Assembly (NCBI RefSeq): GCF_964204645.1 | Contig: NC_134025.1 | Location: 12,033,001-12,097,000, forward strand | From: Tubulanus polymorphus | Lineage: Eukaryota; Nemertea; Palaeonemertea; Tubulaniformes; Tubulanidae | Reading direction: 5' to 3' | Length of the DNA stretch: 64,000 nucleotides | In this document: positions 59,201-64,000 of the stretch, one piece after another | How the letters are laid out: each line of letters opens with the position of its first letter | How positions within the stretch are numbered: position 1 is the first letter of the stretch | Program-made: the position numbers and the translations under genes | Notes under the pieces: model-generated | Database searches by the model: none | What the model was told of the DNA's origin: nothing | Seen by the model: the letters and a program-made list of their open reading frames with translations, nothing else

Positions 59201-59918
59201 AAAAGTTTTTGGCGTCAATGTCCCTGACAAATTGCTGCGGCATAGTTGTTGCGCCGGCTTTGACATTTGTGTGCGGCCCGAAGTTTAATTAATACACCAA
59301 ACTCACCACTGATGCAAACAGGTGGATAAGGTGGGACCCAATTGCCCGAGTATGTACACGTAATCACATTCGATTCTCCGATCAGCTTATATCCTTTATT
59401 GCATCTGTACGATATCTTTTTGGCCACGTGATGGTTTGGCGATTGCGGGGAAGGTATTCTGTAGCCGTTGCGTACGTAGCCCGGATCCGCGCAATACTGT
59501 TGAGCGAGAACTGAAAAAGATTGAAAGAACATATGCCGGTGTTTACCACAAGAGAAAACTACTGGAAAAAGAAACTTTCTTTTTACATAAATGCAGCGCT
59601 ATATAACTCATATATATCAAATTGATTACAAACAAATACGGTTTCTACATCAACTCTAATTTGGAAAGGACACAATCTGGTTGGTATGTAGCCTTCTCAA
59701 ACTATCAATCAGTTGTGAGTTAATGTTGAAATCGGTTCATTTTCAATGATTTAATAGTATTAATATTCAACTCAAAACTGCGGAACTGGATCACTTTACA
59801 GTTAACCATGTGTAAGTAGGATTTTCAAGCCAAGCTTACCTATTGTTGGATTTTGACTATACAAAACCCATATCATCAAGCCGCATAGGTATTTAGAACA
59901 ACTACTGCCACTTTCCAT
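53276..59918 (-). CDS. SUSD4: Sushi (CCP) domain membrane protein, SUSD4-like, complete, 7 exons
   Basis: Type I membrane protein. Exons in transcript order: 59840-59918, 59307-59510, 57757-57924, 56610-56807, 55951-56154, 55206-55853, 53276-53367 (TGA). They total 1593 bases, 530 residues, and all internal junctions are phase 1, as usual for CCP exons. Residues 1-29 form a signal peptide with a hydrophobic core [10 protein letters not shown]. Four CCP domains follow, one per exon (first from C33, [12 protein letters not shown]); the fourth has the extra cysteine pair CPGGHC..FHNG seen in SUSD4/SUSD6. The membrane span is about 303-326, then a basic stop-transfer QRKK. The cytoplasmic tail has PPPY (342-345) and LPSYEEA (374-380), PY-type motifs that in SUSD4 bind NEDD4-family ubiquitin ligases. 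The last exon ends in acidic LELEEKDG. Vertebrate SUSD4 (about 490 residues) restrains complement and controls receptor turnover; the role here is inferred. The 648-base exon 6 is strikingly CpG-rich against AT-rich introns. Confidence 0.88.
53538..53835. repeat. Tandem repeat, 153-bp unit, about 2.3 copies
   Basis: ACCTT.AAACTCACCACA.TCATAGA.CATGTCAC begins at 53538 and 53691, and a truncated third copy at 53803. Copies share AATTGTGGT, GGTACCAATA and GAAAATACTAAGTTATT. A related piece lies near 54450. Lies in the last intron of the SUSD4-like gene. Confidence 0.75.
54089..54109 (+). mobile_element. Retrotransposon tail AATAAAGAATTGAATTGAAT
   Basis: Same tail as on the - strand at 4228; the preceding bases (about 53960-54088) may be its 3' UTR. 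Confidence 0.35.
54704..54736. repeat. Dispersed palindromic motif, copy 1 (TGGGACTTAAGTCCCA core)
   Basis: A 16-bp perfect palindrome embedded in TAGCCC..GGGCTA, followed by AAAA and preceded by a GGACGGACAACGGA..AAGTGAACACAA stretch. The same block recurs at 58731-58763, with partial copies near 50495, 57609 and 58825, all in + orientation. Confidence 0.8.
56885..57150. mobile_element. Degenerate MITE of the 48229 family
   Basis: Starts GCGGCATTCACACGAGCATTT, contains GGGCCAAATTTTAGCATGGGTC and GTGTGAACGCACTGC, and ends TGGCCCGAGCCAAACCG..GGC followed by TA. In a SUSD4-like intron. Confidence 0.6.
58731..58763. repeat. Dispersed palindromic motif, copy 2
   Basis: TAGCCCACTG..ACTTAAGTCCC..GTGGGCTA, with the same upstream GACGGATG..AAGTGAACACAA as copy 1. 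In the largest SUSD4-like intron. Confidence 0.75.
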
Positions 59919-60843
59919 CTTTTTCACCTGTCAAATGAATTGCTCTTAGTTCGAGGAGTTGGCTACCAATCCAACTGTCAGTTGATTGTGTGGCTCTATT
60001 TGGTGAGGCCAGCGGCTGATAACGAATTCAGCAAGCGTCACAACATTTCCTCACGCTCAGAACCCGAGACATTCTGAAATAATAGAAGTTGAGAAAATAG
60101 TATATTGCAAGTATAGTACCAAAAACTACAAGGATGAATAAACAATGTGTGGGGTGGATTGTAGTGGGTGAGGCGTATGCACTATAAGGCGGGGTAGACC
60201 GATTCAAATATCAGTTCGGAGGAAATAAAATTTTTGAAAAATTCCCTCAGTGAGATAAAATCACTTTTTGAAGGAAGAGGGAACTGTCGATACACAATAA
60301 TACACTTATGCCCAAACAATTCTCGGAAAGTTCGAATTCCAAAAAAGAACCTCGCGTTTTTCAATTTTTTTCATCATTCAAGCTAGGATTCTCATTTGGC
60401 GGATGTGAAAAATTTTTCTTGCTCATTTTTTTCACCAAAGTCGTTCCACAGATGGGAATAAAGAAAAATGACCAACCCAGTCCAATTCTTGATTTTTAAA
60501 TACATCAATGACGTCATCATTCATAAGATATTGAAATGAAATCTTGTAGATCCTGATTAACACAACGGATGTGAATATGCGGGACAGGACTACTTAAAGC
60601 CTGAACATTTGTGTCACACAAGGAACTGTTCAAGAAATTTATTCCTCCTTGTACATACTGGTTGAAGAAATGATGAAATTGTGTGACTCGAATGACAACG
60701 TCATTGCAGTTTTAGACTGTAAAGCAATGTGTGCTATTCAAACTTTCAAGCTGCATTTTAAACCATTTTGAATCAGTTTAAGAAATGATTAGATATTTTC
60801 TTTTACTATGAAGTTTACTTCCCACTGTGGGTGAAAAACTAAT

Positions 60844-60966
60844 CTTTACATAAGAAAGCATGCCTAATATGAGATTCAAGGTACCCCAATACTAGTCTTT
60901 ACATAAGAAAGCACGCGTACATAAGAAAGCAAGCCTAATATGAGATTTAAGGTAGCCCAATACAAC
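60844..60966. repeat. Imperfect tandem repeat, ACATAAGAAAGCA units
   Basis: CTTTACATAAGAAAGCA..GCCTAATATGAGATT.AAGGTA.CCCAATAC occurs twice; the second copy has an extra internal ACATAAGAAAGCA unit. Confidence 0.8.
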
Positions 60967-61641
60967 TATTGTTCGCAATGTTTTTTTTTAAATTTAACAA
61001 TCGCATGAACATACTATGCTAACAATGCAGTTGTATTTTTCATTAAGGGGTCTGTAGTATTTATCCAATGGTTAGATTTAACCATTTTTTTCAAGAAGTG
61101 TTCAGTTCAGTTATGGGTAGGTATTAAGGCAAGCTTGTTGCCTAGTGACTTGACTGGAAACGGCTTGCAGTTCAGGCAACCCGCATCCTATGAATTGTTC
61201 CCGTAGGCAGTAAGCCCCTAGGTAACGAGATTCGTAGGGCTCATTTCTCAAAATTCTCCCAGTCAGGACTCTCTGGAAAGTGGACTAATCGGGCAAACAC
61301 AAAAGAAGTCTATTTCAAGGTTATGTGAATATAAAATGATGAAATCCTTAGATCACTATGACATGACTTGGAATGAAATCATATGCATGATACAAAAAAA
61401 AGATAGCCTAAGACTATATCCTAAACGGCGTGAAAAACTTTCGACTGTATAGTAGGGCCTAGACTACTCAAATCGAATCCCATCACTGAAATTTGAACTT
61501 GAGCCAATGCTAGACACTCTACCACTTTGATAAGTGGTGCGATGTTGTGTAGAGTTAAGGGTTTGGAAACCCGATTCGTGCACGGGCAGCAGGTTATCCC
61601 TGTAATAGAAAAGTCTACGTCACTTGTTGTAGTGAGGCGGC

Positions 61642-61905
61642 CTACGGGGGCGCGTTCGTGTCGAGTATCCAATCTTGTTCGGCTGCTTGGCGGATCGGTC
61701 TTGTCGAGCCTGGTAGGTGTTGTAGTCCGTACACCCGAAAGTGTTGGCGGGTGTGGTCGATCTGGTTGAAGTGGTCCGAGACTGAAGTCGAATTCTTCGT
61801 TCTGATGCGTGAGATGTGATGTGTGACGCGTTCTCGTAGAGACATTCCAGTTTGGCCGACGTACAGCATGTTGCACTTGGTGCATTCGATGCAGTAGCCT
61901 ATATG
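61642..61905 (-). pseudogene. Penelope-like element fragment: GIY-YIG endonuclease domain
   Basis: The - strand frame reads IGYCIECTKCNMLYVGQTGM, then SLRERVTHHISRIR, SVSDHFNQIDH, FRVYGLQHL and RQAAEQDWILDTNAPP before a stop. The YVGQTG..LRERV..H and HF..H..(F)RV.GL pattern is the GIY-YIG nuclease found at the C-terminus of Penelope-like retroelements. An in-frame stop lies just upstream and no reverse transcriptase is present, so this is a dead fragment. Confidence 0.75.
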
Positions 61906-62000
61906 ATTTCACGGGTTGAGGGAGTTCTTTAGGGTTATGGTCCATTTTACCCATAGGGTAAGGTTGAGTGCTATACGTAATCAAAACTTAAGCTTGGTTT

Positions 62001-62080
62001 GCCAGGAGCTAGGCGGTCTAGTGGAAAGACATCGGGCTAGCAATACGCTGGCTTGGGTTCAAATCCCACTCTATCTGGAC
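62001..62080 (+). mobile_element. tRNA-like SINE head
   Basis: Has an A-box-like GGTCTAGTGG with a D-arm GTCT..AGAC, an anticodon-loop-like CTAGCAA and a perfect B-box GGTTCAAATCC with T-stem GGG..CCC. Spacing between the acceptor and D stems and the T arm is off by several bases, so it is not a working tRNA gene. The downstream A/T-rich tail fits a SINE. Confidence 0.55.
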
Positions 62081-62276
62081 AATTTTATCAAATTCAAATT
62101 AAAATTTATAGAACTCTGATCTCCACACTTTCCTTGAATGCCGTGCACCTCTGTGCGCATATGCGGCATAAATCAGTGACGATGCAAGGTCAAATAGCAG
62201 AAGTAAACACTCATTATATACGGCTAAATATCCACTGGGTTTTTAAAAGCAAGTGTTTTTTCATTATTGGATTATA

Positions 62277-62348
62277 CCACAGGGACCTGACACAAAAAGT
62301 TTTTGACCCCAGTTGAGTATCAGGTAACTTTGTGTCAGGTCCCTGTGG
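62277..62348. repeat. Perfect 20-bp inverted repeat, 72-bp hairpin unit
   Basis: CCACAGGGACCTGACACAAA at 62277-62296 is the exact complement of 62329-62348, with 32 bases between; the stem can continue past a two-base bulge. It could be a tiny foldback transposon or a structured RNA. Confidence 0.9.
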
Positions 62349-62397
62349 ATTAAACAATTACAGGAATACTGGGGCTGGTCATAATTTCACTGAGAAC

Positions 62398-62441
62398 CTT
62401 AGTGTCAGTGGTATATCGCTAACGCGACCCCTGACACTAAG
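62398..62441. repeat. Second inverted repeat, 13 of 15 paired
   Basis: CTTAGTGTCAGTGGT and ACCCCTGACACTAAG with a 14-base loop. It shares the CTGACAC core with the neighbouring 62277-62348 hairpin. Confidence 0.75.
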
Positions 62442-63745
62442 TCGTGGAAGCCATATACGCGGTGATTTTAAATTCTTTTTAATTCAACTCTAATTATATC
62501 ATCACTACTCAGCTCTCATTCAACCGATTTCAAAAAATAACCATCATTGCAAACCTCTGATCTTTCTTGTTCTTACTGTTGTGTTTATTTAGTCATTTTG
62601 TCATCGTATTTTGTGTATGAAATGATTTTTCATGACTTGTCAAATATCCACGAGTCGCGCAGAGCGGTATCTATTGTTGTGTTGCTAAGATATTGATTTT
62701 TTCATGAGGGTGAGTCTTGCGAAGAACCGTTTTTACGTAAAACAAAAGCGGTACTAAAATATTTATAGAGGCAATTTCCAGCCACTTGAACTTCAAATAT
62801 ATTCTTTGGAGTGTAAACAATGAAAAGATAACAACATAAGGTCAGTGTAGGTAGTTTATTTATTGAAATCGGATGAGTAGTTGCCGAGTACTGAGTGGTT
62901 AAAGTGCCGACTGAGTGCCAGTCGGCAATTTCGACGTAAAATAACGACTATGTGACTGGGTGGGTGGTTCACAGGAGCTCTTTAGTATAGGCAATATACG
63001 GAGCTCCGCGAACCCGCCATTCTCAGGACTGGGTGGTCATAATTATTTGTTTTGTTCATACACTATCAATTGTGGAAAGAACGAACAAAAAATCAAAAAT
63101 GAAGATTTTGTTTGTCGTGTTTCAGTTTTTATGCGAGAAGGCCAGGAATTGGGAAACCCAAGACAAGTCAGTCCCAAAAAAAAACTTAACTGAGTGATAC
63201 ACTTGACTAGACTTACCCCGTGAATGTGAAATCAAGTTCACAGATTTCTATGCTTTACCGAAGTATCGTCTTAAATACGACATAGGCCTATACAAAACTT
63301 GAAGGAGACGGCGACGATGTCAAAACTGAAACTGCAACTAAATTACTAAATCGTTACTCGAAGAATAGAATCTGACAGTCAACCATTTTCCTAATGATAT
63401 CACTAAAACACGTAGCGTGGACTCATTTGCGGATGATTCATATAAGGTCAGCTCCGATCTCAGGAACTCTTAAAATTACGTATCACAATTTTAGGGAAAT
63501 TTTGATGCCCCCTCCCCTTGTAATAAGCTATAATATATTTTGGCAGACCCCCTATAATATTACGTAAGAAATATTAAACCCCCAATTTTCTAAAATCTTT
63601 ATCACGGTAACTAGTTTGAATGCTATGATCAATATTATACCATTTTTAATATTAGTTAAATGAAGCATCATCTTAAGAAAATGGTCAAACTTCATTCCTG
63701 CCCTAGTTTCACTCAGATTCGATTCCTGTAGAACAAGATTTCGTG

Positions 63746-64000
63746 ATGGAGGATATTTTGTGGTTTGCTATACTACTGGTTCCTCAACTTCTGTCTTCTT
63801 TAGTCCTATCCAATTATCCAAGCTTTCCATCAACAACAATTAGGCCACCAACAACTATATTTCAGAAGCCATCACAAACAAACATGAAAAATCTCATCAA
63901 TCATATACGACAGTATTTGAAATTTTATTGTAAATCAAACATACAAATACAGCATCATCCTACTTATATCAATATGAATCTACTCATTTTATGGAATGTG
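63746..64000 (+). CDS. Possible N-terminal exon of a secreted protein, runs off the window
   Basis: An ATG at 63746 opens a frame of 85 codons with no stop before the window ends. The start MEDILWFAILLVPQLLSSLV reads as a signal peptide, followed by a Pro/Thr-rich stretch (YPSFPSTTIRPPTTIFQ). I do not recognise the family. An open run this long in AT-rich DNA is uncommon but not decisive. The - strand carries AATAAA at 63922-63927, so the same DNA could instead be a 3' UTR on that strand. Confidence 0.3.
   Translation, partial: MEDILWFAILLVPQLLSSLVLSNYPSFPSTTIRPPTTIFQKPSQTNMKNLINHIRQYLKFYCKSNIQIQHHPTYINMNLLILWNV

Larger units (their letters stand above)
59919..63745. other. Region upstream of the SUSD4-like gene
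   Basis: No conserved gene recognised. It holds a 50-70-bp tandem repeat (60844-60966), a Penelope-type fragment (61642-61905), a tRNA-like SINE head (62001-62080) and two strong inverted repeats (62277-62348 and 62398-62441). The SUSD4-like promoter or first non-coding exon should lie here. Confidence 0.5.

Noticed and set aside
62001-62080. Functional tRNA gene
   Set aside because: B-box and D-arm are good but acceptor and inter-stem spacing do not fold into a standard cloverleaf.

Overview
The window looks like nuclear DNA of an intron-rich, AT-rich metazoan, probably a marine invertebrate and perhaps a mollusc or other lophotrochozoan. The evidence is conserved animal genes split into many small exons with GT..AG junctions, plus a dense load of short inverted-repeat transposons, SINE-like pieces and a LINE. 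No operons, bacterial signals or CRISPR arrays are visible. The species call is inference.

Four conserved protein-coding genes can be assembled exon by exon. (1) The 3' two-thirds of a polypeptide GalNAc-transferase of the GALNT2 type, + strand, 12 exons between 1818 and 14087; the 5' exons lie off the left edge. (2) A complete PCNX4 (pecanex-like 4) gene, - strand, 9 exons, 31411 down to 21488, 1323 codons. (3) A complete MED17 (Mediator subunit 17) gene, + strand, 14 exons, 33800 to 45321, 636 codons. (4) A complete SUSD4-like gene, - strand, 7 exons, 59918 down to 53276, 530 codons: signal peptide, four Sushi/CCP domains, one membrane span and a cytoplasmic tail with PY motifs. In each complete gene the exon lengths sum to a multiple of three and every junction keeps frame. 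GALNT2 and PCNX4 are convergent, PCNX4 and MED17 divergent, MED17 and SUSD4 convergent. The right edge opens a possible further + strand gene (63746 onward) with a signal-peptide-like start.

The most striking mobile element is a full-length CR1/L2-type LINE inserted antisense in MED17 intron 1 (about 34028-37793). It has an uninterrupted 1122-codon ORF with a 2A-like NPGP motif, PHD finger, AP endonuclease and reverse transcriptase, then a 3' stem-loop, an (AAG)n tail and a candidate 8-bp target-site duplication. Introns and intergenic DNA carry many non-autonomous elements with recognisable terminal inverted repeats (piggyBac-like with TTAA, pogo/Tc1-like with TA, hAT-like, a foldback element with a 10-bp duplication), a Penelope-type GIY-YIG fragment, tRNA-derived SINE pieces, several short tandem repeats, and a pure 199-bp (TA)n tract in the SUSD4-like 3' UTR.

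The four genes have unrelated roles (Golgi O-glycosylation, a membrane protein, transcription, a cell-surface complement-module protein), so the window reads as ordinary euchromatin. The novelty is in the transposons and repeats, not in a gene system.
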